A DNA stretch of 6,574 bases from assembly GCA_002329485.1 (NCBI GenBank), contig DCTZ01000041.1:32195-38768 (forward strand), given 5' to 3'. The notes below the pieces were generated by a model. It was not told the DNA's origin and made no database searches. It saw only the letters and a list, made by a program, of their open reading frames with translations. The stretch comes from Caryophanales bacterium UBA1427. GTDB taxonomy: Bacteria; Bacillota_I; Bacilli_A; ML615J-28; CAG-313. Both the position numbers and the translations under genes were made by a program. Below are positions 6,228-6,574 of the stretch, piece after piece. The stretch's first letter is position 1. Every line of letters begins with the position of its first letter.

Positions 6228-6250
6228 GTCGATTTTATCGGCTTATTACC
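6228..6250 (+). terminator. Weak terminator-like hairpin
   Basis: GTCGAT (6228-6233) pairs with ATCGGC (6237-6242), one pair being T-G, around a TTT loop, followed by TTATTACC. On the opposite strand the stem is followed by TTTTTT but then contains a C-A mismatch. Either way it is a marginal terminator. It could end a transcript that began near 5986. Confidence 0.25.
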
Positions 6251-6263
6251 TTTATAATTTAAT

Positions 6264-6330
6264 AGTTAACATAATATATATTATAGGAAGTTAAATATAT
6301 ATAGCGATAAACCCGAATCAAGAAGTTAAA
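6264..6330. repeat. AT palindrome with three AGTTAA direct repeats
   Basis: ATAATATATATTAT (6271-6284) is a perfect 14-bp palindrome. It is flanked by inverted TTAAC (6266-6270) and GTTAA (6290-6294). AGTTAA occurs at 6264, 6289 and 6324, each followed by an A/T-rich CATA-like or ATAT tract. TATAAT at 6253-6258 lies just upstream, without a good -35 box. It may be an easily melted or protein-binding site, or simply AT-rich noise. Confidence 0.3.
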
Positions 6331-6574
6331 CATATTCTTTTTCCCCGGATAAGGTAGTTTGGTGCAGGATTTTGCCTAATCGTGTCGAAAAAACTAGTTC
6401 ATTTTTCGGAAGCTGACTATGTTTATTTTGTGTTCTTATGTCGAATATTTGGAGGGTGTAAACCCAAAAATACCCATTTTCCCCGTTTAAGTAATAAAAC
6501 CTTATAAGATTTCATTTTGGTTATTAAAGTGCAAAATTGGGGCGGTTTTGGGGTTTATATTTCAAAATAAGGTT

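Larger units (their letters stand above)
5321..6574. other. AT-rich gene-free stretch of about 1.25 kb, running off the window
   Basis: I see no convincing protein gene on either strand. Stops are frequent in all frames, and the only longer open frame (5950-6213, TTG, 87 codons) has no Shine-Dalgarno, no recognisable motif and a composition like its surroundings. GC content is clearly lower than in the operon (about one third in the lines I counted). The stretch is rich in A and T runs, TTCGAA hexamers and inverted repeats. I searched by eye for tRNA, tmRNA, SRP RNA, RNase P RNA, T-box and common riboswitch signatures and found none. It could be a spacer, a decayed region, or the site of unannotated RNA genes. 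Confidence 0.75.

Noticed and set aside
5322..6490. Possible terminal inverted repeats: TTACTTAAAC near 5323 and its reverse complement near 6485
   Set aside because: A 10-base match is expected a couple of times by chance in AT-rich DNA of this length, and there is no transposase or target duplication.
6498..6574. 8-bp inverted repeat AACCTTAT / ATAAGGTT ending at the window edge
   Set aside because: It is short, AT-rich and widely spaced with no inner pairing, and the window edge makes its position look meaningful by accident.

Overview
The window looks like chromosomal DNA from a low-to-moderate GC Gram-positive lineage (Bacillota, or an Acholeplasma/Izemoplasma-like relative). The evidence is family-level protein resemblance, strong AAGGAG-type ribosome binding sites, TTG and GTG starts, and standard-code use: lepA ends in TGA and Trp is TGG, which argues against a Mycoplasma-type code. 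No species can be named from the sequence alone.

Positions 1-5283 are a dense, co-directional (+) cluster of six genes with almost no spacing: the 3' end of lepA (elongation factor 4), hemW (radical-SAM heme chaperone), a SpoIIM-family membrane protein, xerD (tyrosine recombinase), deoB (phosphopentomutase) and a lysophospholipase/monoacylglycerol-lipase-like alpha/beta hydrolase. lepA/hemW and xerD/deoB overlap by 8 bases each, the other gaps are 14, 18 and about 32 bases, and a GC-stem/T-tract hairpin at 5296-5320 closes the cluster. This is probably one operon whose promoter lies upstream of the window. Its members are mostly housekeeping: translation fidelity, heme trafficking, chromosome dimer resolution, pentose phosphate recycling and lipid ester hydrolysis. 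The spoIIM-xerD-deoB order matches a known Bacillus neighbourhood, except that fur, which lies between spoIIM and xerD there, is absent.

Positions 5321-6574 (about 1.25 kb, running off the window end) contain no convincing protein gene and are visibly more AT-rich than the operon. The stretch is not featureless. It has a 69-nt long hairpin (5530-5598), whose right arm can instead pair with a downstream segment (5641-5650). It also has a TTGACA promoter-like box (5950) just ahead of a region that folds on paper into a three-way junction (5987-6070), several smaller hairpins, an AT palindrome with AGTTAA repeats, and a dispersed degenerate motif around GGGTAATTA on both strands. I recognise no known RNA family (tRNA, tmRNA, SRP RNA, RNase P RNA, T-box or common riboswitches) in it. 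The most interesting possibility is one or more undescribed structured RNAs. The sober alternative is a decayed or repeat-derived spacer in which AT-rich sequence folds easily.
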